Assembly (NCBI GenBank): GCA_020632755.1
Contig: JACKEY010000010.1
Location: 171,002 to 235,001, forward strand
Direction of reading: 5' to 3'
DNA length: 64,000 nucleotides
Origin: Alphaproteobacteria bacterium
GTDB lineage: Bacteria; Myxococcota_A; UBA796; UBA2385
Made by a program: the position numbers and the translations under genes. Shown in pieces: positions 1 through 7,872 of this stretch. Position 1 is the first letter of the stretch, and the number at the start of each line of letters is the position of its first letter. The notes beneath the pieces are model-generated. The model was given only the letters and a program-made list of their open reading frames with translations, had not been told where the DNA came from and made no database searches.

Positions 1-537
1 GCGTGGTCCGGCGGCATCGCCCCCGTGCCCGCCGCCCCCCACGACTGCAAGCCCATCGTCCGGGTCCAGGTCCCGTGGGCGCTGTGCGAGGACCCGGCGC
101 TCGTCCCCCTCGCCCCGAATCCCGACGGCGCGGAAGGCACGGGCACGCGCAGCTACGACGGCCACGACGACCACGCAGCGCCCATCGCCTGCGGGCTGAC
201 CTGCAGCGACGCCTGGACCATCGACGACGGCGAGGGCGACCCGGTCGTCCAGCCCGCCACCGCCAGCTGGTTCTTCCGCATCGACGCCGTGGGCCTGACC
301 GGGCCGGTGACCTGCACCCTGGCCGACGGCGCCTCGCAGACCATCGACCTGCAGCCGCTGGACGGGCCGGTCCCCGTCGGCATCGGCGCCTACTGGCTCA
401 CCGACGTCAGCACCCTGCACGCCTCGACCCCCATGGGGCCGGACGCGCCGGTCCGCCTGCACGGCGACAACCTGTGTCCGGACGGCCAGCCGACCCGCGA
501 GGGCCGGGTGGTGGACGCCCTGAAGCGCCTGCGCTGA
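1..537 (+). CDS. 3' part of a secreted or envelope protein, unknown
   Basis: An open frame enters from the left edge of the window (first codons Ala-Trp-Ser-Gly-Gly) and ends at TGA, so only the C-terminal 178 residues are seen. The protein is acidic with five Cys residues (for example CKP, ALCED, CGLTCSD), which suggests an exported, disulfide-bonded protein. An internal GTG at 25 is possible, but the upstream codons are open and of similar composition, so I treat the gene as truncated by the window. No family recognised. The lipoprotein sulfatase gene follows 68 bp downstream on the same strand. Confidence 0.6.
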   Translation, partial: AWSGGIAPVPAAPHDCKPIVRVQVPWALCEDPALVPLAPNPDGAEGTGTRSYDGHDDHAAPIACGLTCSDAWTIDDGEGDPVVQPATASWFFRIDAVGLTGPVTCTLADGASQTIDLQPLDGPVPVGIGAYWLTDVSTLHASTPMGPDAPVRLHGDNLCPDGQPTREGRVVDALKRLR

Positions 538-605
538 GGCCGCGCCCCGGCGCCTTCCGACCCGACTACACTCCGCCCGGCACGGTGTCGTCGACGGAGT
601 CTCCG

Positions 606-2093
606 ATGGCCGTCTCTCCGCAACGCGCACTGTCGCCAGGCCTGCTGTCGCCAGGCCTGCTGGGGCCGGGCCTGCTGTCGCCAGGCCTGCTGGGGCCGGG
701 GCTGCTGTCGCTGGGCCTGCTCGGTTCGGGCTGCCTGCGCGCCGACCCGAGCCTGTGCGACGACCTGCCGGATGCCCCGCGAGACCCGACCGCCGGGAAC
801 TTCCTGGTGATCATCAGCGACGACATCGGCATCGACAAGACCAGCGCCTACGGCGAGCACGCCGGCGCGGTGCCGATGCCGAACATCGAGGCGCTGGCCG
901 CGGAAGGCGTGCTGTTCCGCAACGCGTGGAGCAACCCGACCTGCTCGCCGTCGCGGGCGTCGCTGATGACCGGGCGCCATGCGTCGCGGACCGGCATCGG
1001 GCGCTGGATCTACGCCGAGAGCGAGCCCCACGACCTGGCGCTCGAAGAGGTGACCCTGCCCGAGGTGCTGGCCGGCTCGGACGCCGGCTACAGCAGCGCC
1101 CTGGTCGGCAAGTGGCACCTGGTCACCTTCGAGCGCGAAGACGCCGCGCGCCACCCCCTGGACCAGGGCTTCGACTGCAGCGCCGGCTCGCTCGGCAACC
1201 CGCTCGAGGCCATCGCGGACGGCCACCTGCCCCGCGGCTACCACAACTGGGAGAAGGCCGTGGACGGCAGCGTGTCGTGGCGGCACCGCTACATGGGCAA
1301 GGACACCACCGTCGAGGCCCTGGCCCGGCTGGACAGCCTGCCCGAGCCGTGGCTGCTGGTCGTCGCCTACAACGACGCCCACGAGCCCTACGAGGTGCCG
1401 CCCGAGCAGCCGCTGCCGCCGGTCACCGACCACGACGAGGACCTCGAGCGCTACGAAGCCAAGGTCGCCTTCGTCGACGAGCAGGTCGGCATCCTGGTCG
1501 ACGCCCTGACCGACGAGGCACGGGCCCGCACGACCATCGTCTACCTGACCGACAACGGCACCCCCGGCGGCGTCATCGAGGCGCCCTGGCACGCCAAGCG
1601 GGGCAAGGGGACCATGTACGAGAGCGGCGTCAACGTGCCGCTCATCATCAGCGGCCCCGCGGTCTCGGCCCCGGGCACCGAGAGCGCCGCGCTGGTCCAC
1701 CTGGTCGACATCCTGCCGACCCTGGCCGAGCTCGCCGGCGCGCCGCAGCCCGACGGGGTCGCCTGGGACGGCGCCAGCCTGGTGCCGACCCTGGAGGACC
1801 CGACCGCGCCGGGCCCACGCGACATGCTGTTCACCGAGGCCTTCTGGCCGTCGGGCGTCGGCGCGGCGCGCTCCTGGGACCGGGTCGCCGTGCGCGATGC
1901 GGACTGGAAGTACATCCACATCGACGACGGCGACGGCGTCTTCGAGCACCTCTACACCTTGCCCCCGGGGCAGAGCGAGGAGGAGGAGGATCTACTGGCC
2001 GAGGGGGAGGAGGAGGACCTCGACGAGGAGGCCTTCGCCGCGCTCACCCGCCTGCGGACCGAGGCGGAGCGCGTGCGGGAGGAGATCGAGTAG
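606..2093 (+). CDS. Sulfatase family lipoprotein (formylglycine-dependent)
   Basis: The 495-residue protein belongs to the alkaline phosphatase/sulfatase fold. After a lipoprotein signal with lipobox LGSGC (Cys43) come the metal-binding start VIISDDIG (residues 68-75) and the signature CSPSRASLMTGR, whose Cys113 would be oxidised to formylglycine. GKWHL and a later LTDNG metal site are also present. It should hydrolyse sulfate esters outside the cytoplasm, attached to a membrane. The C-terminus is unusually Glu-rich. The start is fixed by GGAG six bases before ATG. An arylsulfotransferase-like and an alkylsulfatase-like lipoprotein lie within 8 kb. The substrate cannot be told from sequence. 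Confidence 0.88.
   Translation: MAVSPQRALSPGLLSPGLLGPGLLSPGLLGPGLLSLGLLGSGCLRADPSLCDDLPDAPRDPTAGNFLVIISDDIGIDKTSAYGEHAGAVPMPNIEALAAEGVLFRNAWSNPTCSPSRASLMTGRHASRTGIGRWIYAESEPHDLALEEVTLPEVLAGSDAGYSSALVGKWHLVTFEREDAARHPLDQGFDCSAGSLGNPLEAIADGHLPRGYHNWEKAVDGSVSWRHRYMGKDTTVEALARLDSLPEPWLLVVAYNDAHEPYEVPPEQPLPPVTDHDEDLERYEAKVAFVDEQVGILVDALTDEARARTTIVYLTDNGTPGGVIEAPWHAKRGKGTMYESGVNVPLIISGPAVSAPGTESAALVHLVDILPTLAELAGAPQPDGVAWDGASLVPTLEDPTAPGPRDMLFTEAFWPSGVGAARSWDRVAVRDADWKYIHIDDGDGVFEHLYTLPPGQSEEEEDLLAEGEEEDLDEEAFAALTRLRTEAERVREEIE
630..734 (+). repeat. Seven tandem 15-bp repeats encoding the signal peptide
   Basis: Seven consecutive 15-bp units, variants of ctgtcgccaggcctg and ctggggccgggcctg, encode LSPGL/LGPGL pentapeptides that form almost the whole hydrophobic segment of the sulfatase signal, ending at the lipobox Cys. 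Copy-number change by slippage would change signal length in steps of five residues without a frameshift. Confidence 0.9.
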
Positions 2094-2126
2094 GGGTCGC
2101 GGCCACGCAGCGAGCCCGATCCTCCC

Positions 2127-2522
2127 CTACTTGTCGTCCCAGTGCCCCAGGCTGACCCGCACGCGGGCCGCCGGGTGCTTGCCGACCCGCGGGCCGTCGC
2201 GAAGCGGCATCTCCCACTCGGTCACGGGGGTCTCGCCGCCCACGAAGGCGCCCGTCATGTGCGCGCTCTCCCAGTGGGGAAGGGTGCGCACGATGGTCAG
2301 GGCCACGCGGGTGAAGCCGCCGTCGGTGCAGGACGCCTCGACCCGCACGGCCCGATCGTCGACGCCGAAGATGCCGACCTCGCCGAACTCGGCGGGACAG
2401 GCTTCCGGCAGCTGGACGGTGCGCAGCAGCCGGCCCTTGTCGTCGAAGAGCTCGATGTCGAGCGGGCTGTCGGCGTGCGCGGGGGACAGCCCGACGGCCA
2501 GGGCGAGGAGCAGGGCGGACAT
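2127..2522 (-). CDS. Small exported protein, unknown
   Basis: A 131-residue protein with a clear signal peptide (MSALLLALAVGLSPAHA, cleavage before Asp) and a mature beta-rich domain containing two Cys. The start is chosen because GGAGG lies five bases upstream of this ATG; an upstream in-frame ATG would place that ribosome site inside the gene. The gene converges with the sulfatase gene and diverges from the glyoxalase-like gene. No family recognised. Confidence 0.7.
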   Translation of the reverse strand: MSALLLALAVGLSPAHADSPLDIELFDDKGRLLRTVQLPEACPAEFGEVGIFGVDDRAVRVEASCTDGGFTRVALTIVRTLPHWESAHMTGAFVGGETPVTEWEMPLRDGPRVGKHPAARVRVSLGHWDDK

Positions 2523-2603
2523 GGGAACCTCCGGGGGCACTGCCATCCTGCCACGGGCCGCGCCGTGCCATGCTCGCGCCCCCGCCACCGTCCGGAGCGC
2601 CCG

Positions 2604-2969
2604 ATGCCCGCCTTGCACCTGTCCTACGCCATGGTCCACGTCAGCGACATGGACCGCGCCGTCGCCTTCTACCGGGACCAGCTGGGCCTGACCCTGCGCT
2701 TCGCGTCCCCCGACTGGACCGAGTTCGAGACCGGAAGCACCACCCTGGCCCTGCACGGCGGGGCCGAAGGCCAGCGGCCGCCGGGGACCCCCGCGGGCAG
2801 CGTCGGCCTGGGCTTCGCCGTCGACGACCTCGACGCCGCCTGCACGCGCCTGCAGGCCGCGGGCGTGCGCTTCGTGATGCCGCCGACCGACCGCGCCGGC
2901 GAGGGCATCCGCCTGGCCATCGCCATCGACCCGGACGGGACCTCGCTGTCGTTCAGCCAGCGGGTCTGA
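2604..2969 (+). CDS. VOC (glyoxalase/dioxygenase) superfamily protein
   Basis: The 121-residue protein has the beta-alpha-beta-beta-beta pattern of the vicinal oxygen chelate fold: HVSDMDRAVAFYRDQLGL near the start, a central GLGFAVDDLDAACTRLQAAGV and the closing DPDGTSLSF. Members bind a divalent metal and act as lyases, isomerases, dioxygenases or drug-binding proteins. One-domain length is normal for the superfamily. The start follows a good GGAG. It stands alone between divergent or convergent genes, so the substrate is unknown. Confidence 0.85.
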   Translation: MPALHLSYAMVHVSDMDRAVAFYRDQLGLTLRFASPDWTEFETGSTTLALHGGAEGQRPPGTPAGSVGLGFAVDDLDAACTRLQAAGVRFVMPPTDRAGEGIRLAIAIDPDGTSLSFSQRV

Positions 2970-2981
2970 GCCCTCTCCGAC

Positions 2982-3614
2982 TCACTCCCCCACGACCTCG
3001 CAGACCTCCTCCTCGCCCACGCGCAGGCACAGCTCGGTCGGGCCGTCGACGGTCCAGGCGCCCGGCAGCCGCACCCGGTTGCCGCAGGCCAGCGCCCCCT
3101 CCCAGACGACCTCGCCGTCGGCCCGCAGCGCCGCGTCCCGCTCGCCTGGGGCACAGGTGACGCGCACCTGGATGCGGTCGCCCGCGACGACGTCCCCGCC
3201 GTGGTCCGCCTCGACCGACATCACCAGCTCGCCGCCCTTGAAGCCTGCTTCGACAGCGGACTCCTCCCCGGGAAGCACCGCGACCAGCACGGCCGCGGCC
3301 GCCGCGAGCAGGGCGACCCCGCCGAAGACGCGCGGCCACAGGGACACGACCTCGCCGCCGTCCTCCCCGAGCTCCTCCTCCCCGAGCTCCTCCTCCCCGA
3401 GCTCCTCCTCCACCGTGCCTTCGTCCGGCAGCGGCAGCCCCGAGTCCGGCAGCGACAGGTCCAGCGGCGCCAGGGCGCGCGCGTCCTCGCGGATGGCCTG
3501 CAGGCGGGCCCGGGCGTCGGGATCGGCGGCCAGCGCGGCCTCGACCGCGGCGGCCTGATCCGGCGGCAGCTCGCCCAGGGCGTACTGTTCCAGTCGCAGC
3601 CAGCTGACGGTCAT
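2982..3614 (-). CDS. Probable anti-sigma factor, single membrane span
   Basis: The 210-residue protein overlaps the upstream ECF sigma gene by four bases (ATGA), so the two are translationally coupled, the usual arrangement of a sigma/anti-sigma pair. Residues 1-50 resemble the short helical anti-sigma domain (LEQYALGELPPDQAAAVEAALAAD). An acidic linker with three near-identical EEELG units follows, then one membrane span (GGVALLAAAAAVLVAVLPG) and a beta-rich outer domain with four Cys. I see no HxxxCxxC zinc motif in the N-terminal domain, so it is a non-zinc type or a distant member. The role comes mostly from context. Confidence 0.68.
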   Translation of the reverse strand: MTVSWLRLEQYALGELPPDQAAAVEAALAADPDARARLQAIREDARALAPLDLSLPDSGLPLPDEGTVEEELGEEELGEEELGEDGGEVVSLWPRVFGGVALLAAAAAVLVAVLPGEESAVEAGFKGGELVMSVEADHGGDVVAGDRIQVRVTCAPGERDAALRADGEVVWEGALACGNRVRLPGAWTVDGPTELCLRVGEEEVCEVVGE

Positions 3615-4087
3615 GCGCCCTCCGCCAGCCGCGCGGCGGCGTCGCGGATCCGGCCGACCCGCTTGACCACGGTCCGGCGGGACACGCCCAGCAGGTCGGC
3701 GACCTCGCCCTGGTCCAGCCCGTCGACGAAGTGCAGGGCCAGCACCTCGGCGTGGTCGTCGTCCAGGGCCTCGACCAGCCGGACGATGAGCGCCTGGGAC
3801 AGCACCCGGTCGTCGATGCGCGCGGGCTGCCGGTAGAGCAGGTCGTCGCCGTGCTGCTCGACCAGCGCGCGCCGGCGCTTGTGGTCGCGGATCCGGTTGA
3901 GCGAGCGCGTCGTGGCGGCCCGGTACAGGTAGGGCAGCTCGACGTCGGTGCGCCCGCGCCGGATCAGGTCGACGAACAGCTGCTGCACGATGTCCTCGGC
4001 GTCGGCGCGGCTGCCGAGCAGCCGCTCGCACTTCCGCAGCAGGGCGGGTGCGGTGCGCAGGTAGAGGGCGTGGAGGTCGGGCGGCAT
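3611..4087 (-). CDS. ECF-type RNA polymerase sigma factor
   Basis: The 158-residue protein has both halves of an ECF sigma factor. The region 2 part is LLGSRADAEDIVQQLFVDLIRR, followed by PYLYRAATTRSLNRIRDHKRR. The region 4 helix-turn-helix is HFVDGLDQGEVADLLGVSRRTVVKRVGRIRD. It would direct RNA polymerase to a specific promoter set when released from its anti-sigma factor. It is the third gene of a tight leftward operon: caspase-barrel, secreted protein, sigma, anti-sigma, with gaps of 9 and 18 bp and then a 4-bp overlap. This suggests the sigma factor responds to an envelope signal sensed with those proteins. Confidence 0.88.
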   Translation of the reverse strand: MPPDLHALYLRTAPALLRKCERLLGSRADAEDIVQQLFVDLIRRGRTDVELPYLYRAATTRSLNRIRDHKRRRALVEQHGDDLLYRQPARIDDRVLSQALIVRLVEALDDDHAEVLALHFVDGLDQGEVADLLGVSRRTVVKRVGRIRDAAARLAEGA

Positions 4088-4105
4088 GGGTGGTCCATGG
4101 GCACC

Positions 4106-4654
4106 CTACTCGGCCAGCTGGATGGGGGGATCGGTGCAGTTCTCGCGCACCTCCTCCTGGGCCCGGACCTGGGCGATGACCGCCTTCCCGCCGCCGGTCT
4201 TGGTGATGATGAACCGGATGTCCTGGTAGCTCTCGGGCGGGGTCACGAAGTAGCTGACGCCGTCGTAGTCGTCGGAGGCCAGCGGGGTCTCGAAGTCGAT
4301 CAGGCCGTCGTCCTGGAAGTCGAGCAGCAGCTTGAGGTTGGCCTGCTGGCCGTCGACCTCCTCGACGTCGGCGGTGAGCGAGAACTGGATGCAATCGACG
4401 GTGGCGTCGCTCTCCTTGGCCAGCTGGCTGATGACGACCGGGTCGCCGACCAGGCTCGCGCCGTCTTCGGCGACGTGCCAGGTCGGGACCTTCTCGACGG
4501 CGCCTTCTTCGATCTCCCAGGCGCAGAGCTCGTCGCCGCACCACAGATCGAACAGCGGGTCGTCGAGGATGTCGGGGCCGCAGGAGTCCTCGGCGGCCAT
4601 CAGGGGCACCGCCGCGACGGCGACCAGGCCAAGATGCAGGTGGATCTTCTTCAT
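4106..4654 (-). CDS. Exported protein of the caspase/ECF operon, unknown
   Basis: A 182-residue protein with an N-terminal export signal (basic MKK, hydrophobic stretch to about residue 21) and a mature part with about five Cys, predominantly beta by appearance (DIRFIITKTGGGKAVIAQV). It starts 9 bp after the caspase-like gene and ends 18 bp before the sigma gene, so it is probably co-transcribed and acts in the same envelope circuit. No family recognised. Confidence 0.7.
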   Translation of the reverse strand: MKKIHLHLGLVAVAAVPLMAAEDSCGPDILDDPLFDLWCGDELCAWEIEEGAVEKVPTWHVAEDGASLVGDPVVISQLAKESDATVDCIQFSLTADVEEVDGQQANLKLLLDFQDDGLIDFETPLASDDYDGVSYFVTPPESYQDIRFIITKTGGGKAVIAQVRAQEEVRENCTDPPIQLAE

Positions 4655-4663
4655 GGTGTCTCC

Positions 4664-6349
4664 TCAGTCCCCGAAGCGGATGCCGACGGTGATGGTGGTG
4701 GCGCCGGTGTCGTGGGTGTCGCCCAGCAGGTTGTCCAGGGCGCGGGCGGTCACGATCTCGCCCTGGCCGTACAGGCCGATGTGCCGCCAGTGGTTGCGGC
4801 CGAAGCTCGGCACCAGCTGCAGGCCGCCGCCGCCGGCCAGGTGCCAGCCCAGGTGCCGCTCGATGGTGGTGCCGCGCTCGCCGTCGTCGAAGACGGTCCG
4901 CACGTTCGCGAGCCCGCCGCCGACCTGCAGGTAGGGCACGATCCAGCCGTCGAGCACCGGCGCCTGGGCCCGGGCGTAGACGCCGTAGCGACCCCCGCCC
5001 CAGCGGAACTTCGTGGTGTGCTCGACGCCGCTGGTGTCGTGCACGTCGCGCGACCAGCCCTGGGACTCCAGGTTGGCGACCGCGCCGACCACCGACAGGT
5101 TGCGGTGCGGCGTGTAGACCAGCTGGACCATGCCGGCCAGGTGCAGGTTGAGGTTCTCGGAGTAGCCGAAGTCCTCGAGGGTGTCGGTGAAGGCGTCGTG
5201 GTGGGCGCCCATGCCGCCGACGCCCAGCTCGACGAAGAAGGTCTCGTAGGGGGTCGGCCCGGTCGGCCCGCCCTTGGCGACGGTCTCCTCCTCGACGACC
5301 TGCTGGCAGGCGACGGGGGCGAACAGCTGGCTCCTGCCCTCGGCCAGGGTCTGCCGGCAGCGGGCGGTCTCGTCCTCCTTCCGCCACAGCACCTCGTAGT
5401 CGCCCGGGGCCAGGGCCAGGGTGAGCGCGTCGCCGGGGGCCTTGTCGACCTCGGCGGCGACCAGGCCGCTGCCGTCGTGCACGAGCAGGATCTGGCCGGC
5501 GTCGTCGGGGCCGAAGTGCAGCCGGGCGGTGGCCCGGCCGGGGCGGGTCAGGGCCAGGGCCCCGCGGCCGCGCAGGTCGGTCTCCAGCGTCGGGTGCTGG
5601 CGGCCGATCGCGGTGCTGGCGGTGCTGACGACGGTGCGGTCGTAGGCGTAGCCGTAGGCTTCATCCAGGGTGACGAGCCCGTCGGCGTCGGCGTCGGCGG
5701 CGCCGCGCAGCCCGGTGACCCAGTGGTGGGTGAAGTAGCTGCCCTGCAGCTCGTCGCTCTCCTGGGACAGCTCGTCGGAGGAGGAGGACGCGATGACGGC
5801 CATGCCCTCGGCGTCGAGGCCCTGGACGCTGGCCGAGGAGAAGGCGGCCGCCGGAGAGAGGCCCTTGGCGTCGCTCATCGCGCCGCTCTGGCAGGCGTCG
5901 AGCACGACCAGCCGCACGTCGGCGGGCAGCGCTTCGAGCCGGCCGCGCAGGTCCGACAGGGCCAGGGTCTCGTCGCCCAGATCCAGGCCGCCGCTGCGGG
6001 CGTGGCCCGAGTAGTAGAACAGCACCTGGGTGTGGGCGGCGGCGCTGGCCTGCAGCTCGGCGGCGACGGTGTCCAGGGCGTCGAGCACGTCGGCGGGGGC
6101 CGGGTCGCGCAGCAGCAGCACGCTGCCGGGATCGACGTCACCGAGCTGGGTGAAGACGTCGGCGACCCGCTCGGCGTCGGAGCCGGCGTAGCGCAGCGCC
6201 GCCTGGCCGGGGCCCGGGCGGTTGCTGCCGACGACGACGGCCCAGACGGCGGGGGCCTGGCCGGCCACGCCAGCAGGCGGGCCGAGGGGCACGGGATCCG
6301 CCAGGGCGGGCCCCGCGAGCAGGGAGGGGATGAGCAGGGGGAGCAGCAT
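4664..6349 (-). CDS. Exported caspase-like (C14) protease fused to a beta-barrel
   Basis: The 561-residue protein has a signal peptide (MLLPLLIPSLLAGPALA) and a caspase-like domain. Strand AVWAVVVGSNR is followed by catalytic His116 in FYYSGHA and Cys153 in LVVLDACQSGA, the expected dyad. A middle beta region follows. The last 200 residues alternate hydrophobic and aromatic residues and end ITVGIRFGD, as in an outer-membrane beta-barrel. The start has GGAGA seven bases upstream. Known caspase homologues cleave after basic or acidic residues; the substrate here is unknown. It is the first gene of the sigma/anti-sigma operon, so proteolysis could feed the anti-sigma pathway (inference). Confidence 0.8.
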   Translation of the reverse strand: MLLPLLIPSLLAGPALADPVPLGPPAGVAGQAPAVWAVVVGSNRPGPGQAALRYAGSDAERVADVFTQLGDVDPGSVLLLRDPAPADVLDALDTVAAELQASAAAHTQVLFYYSGHARSGGLDLGDETLALSDLRGRLEALPADVRLVVLDACQSGAMSDAKGLSPAAAFSSASVQGLDAEGMAVIASSSSDELSQESDELQGSYFTHHWVTGLRGAADADADGLVTLDEAYGYAYDRTVVSTASTAIGRQHPTLETDLRGRGALALTRPGRATARLHFGPDDAGQILLVHDGSGLVAAEVDKAPGDALTLALAPGDYEVLWRKEDETARCRQTLAEGRSQLFAPVACQQVVEEETVAKGGPTGPTPYETFFVELGVGGMGAHHDAFTDTLEDFGYSENLNLHLAGMVQLVYTPHRNLSVVGAVANLESQGWSRDVHDTSGVEHTTKFRWGGGRYGVYARAQAPVLDGWIVPYLQVGGGLANVRTVFDDGERGTTIERHLGWHLAGGGGLQLVPSFGRNHWRHIGLYGQGEIVTARALDNLLGDTHDTGATTITVGIRFGD

Positions 6350-6501
6350 CGGCAGGTCTCCTCGGAGCCGGTGTCGCCCTGTACACACCCCGGCTCCGGG
6401 AAGTGGGAACCCCTCCCCACACTTTTTCCAGACAGTCCGCCGCGCGCGGGTCGTGCCGCGACGCACTACGGTGCCAGGACGCCCTCCCAGACGGACTCCG
6501 C

Positions 6502-7848
6502 ATGCACCCGATCCTCTCCCTGACCCTCCTGATGCTGCCGGCCTGCAAGGACGGGGGCAAGGGCCCTGGCGGCGACAGCGGCGGCGACGGGCCCGGCTCG
6601 GTCGAGATCACGGTCACCATGAGCGAGATCGTGCCCACGGTCGCGACGGTGACCTTCCCGACCGACGGGCTGACCGATGGCGTCATCACGATGGTCCCGA
6701 CCGAGGGTGACGCCCTGTCGGTCCAGGCCGACGTCACCGACGGCAACACCGTCGTGCTGGGCATGAAGCCCGGCACCACCTACACCCTGCAGCTCGAAGC
6801 CAACGGCGGCGACGTGCTGTCCAACGAAGTGGACGTCACGACCGGCAACCTGCCCAACGACCTGCCTGGCCTGTTCCCGGACGAAGAGGTGAGCGGCGAC
6901 CACAGCGGCGGCTACATCGTCACCAGCTTCGTGAACCCCCCGACCGCCCTGGTCATGGACCGCGACGGCGACATCGTGTGGTGGTACCAGCCCGACGGCC
7001 TGCTGCAGCTGGGCCGCGTGCGGTTCAGCGTCGACGGCAGCCGCGTGATGATGGCCGACATCAACCTGGAAGGCCGCGGCACCAGCGAGATGGTCAGCGT
7101 GAACCTGGACGGCAGCGGCGAGGCGCGCCTGGACGTTCCCTACCGCCACCACGACTTCGTCGAGCACGACGACGGCACGCTGGCCTTCATCGCGCACGAC
7201 CCGCGCACGGTCGGCGCCGACGACATCCTGGGCGACCAGATCATCGAGGTCGCCCCCGACGGCACGCAGACCCAGGTCTACACGATCTGGGACAACCACG
7301 AAGCCGGCGCCGGCAAGGGCAGCGGCGGCCCCGGCGGCATCGCCGGCTGGGCCCACGCCAACGCGCTGGACTGGTACCCCGACCGCAACCAGTACCTGAT
7401 GTCCTTCCTGCACATGGAAGGCGTCGCCGCCATCGACCGCGACTCCGGCATGGAAGCCTGGCTGGTCGGCGGCAGCGAAGCGACCATCTCCGGGCCCGAC
7501 AGCCCGCTCGAGTTCCACGGCGGCCAGCACGGCATGCAGCTGTTCGACGACGACCGGATGCTGCTGTTCGTCAACGGCCAGGGCAACCAGGCCCGCATGG
7601 TCGAGCTGCAGCTGGACATCGACGGCGGCAGCTTCACCGAGCTCGACCGCTACCAGCCCGGCCTGGGCACGCCGATCCTGGGCGATGTGCAGCGGCTGGA
7701 CAACGGCCACACGCTGGTGATCTTCAGCTACAACGGCGAAGTGCACGAGCTCGACGAGAACGGCGAGCTCACCTGGCGCCTGTCGGCCAGCCTGGGCGGC
7801 GCGATGTCCTACCTGACCTGGCTCGAGACCCTGCCGAACGGCGGCTGA
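6502..7848 (+). CDS. Arylsulfotransferase (ASST)-like beta-propeller lipoprotein
   Basis: The 448-residue protein has a short lipoprotein signal (LMLPAC, Cys near residue 15), an N-terminal beta-sandwich region and then repeated propeller blades such as ALVMDRDGDIVWWYQPDG, IEVAPDGTQTQVYTIWDNHE and VHELDENGELTWRLS. The conserved HANALDWYPD and EFHGGQHGMQLFDDDRMLLF stretches match the arylsulfotransferase propeller family, where His residues on such blades carry the sulfate. It is probably attached to a membrane outside the cytoplasm. Transfer activity is not assured because many homologues are uncharacterised. Confidence 0.72.
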   Translation: MHPILSLTLLMLPACKDGGKGPGGDSGGDGPGSVEITVTMSEIVPTVATVTFPTDGLTDGVITMVPTEGDALSVQADVTDGNTVVLGMKPGTTYTLQLEANGGDVLSNEVDVTTGNLPNDLPGLFPDEEVSGDHSGGYIVTSFVNPPTALVMDRDGDIVWWYQPDGLLQLGRVRFSVDGSRVMMADINLEGRGTSEMVSVNLDGSGEARLDVPYRHHDFVEHDDGTLAFIAHDPRTVGADDILGDQIIEVAPDGTQTQVYTIWDNHEAGAGKGSGGPGGIAGWAHANALDWYPDRNQYLMSFLHMEGVAAIDRDSGMEAWLVGGSEATISGPDSPLEFHGGQHGMQLFDDDRMLLFVNGQGNQARMVELQLDIDGGSFTELDRYQPGLGTPILGDVQRLDNGHTLVIFSYNGEVHELDENGELTWRLSASLGGAMSYLTWLETLPNGG

Positions 7849-7872
7849 GCACCGGAACACCGGGCCGCGCGG

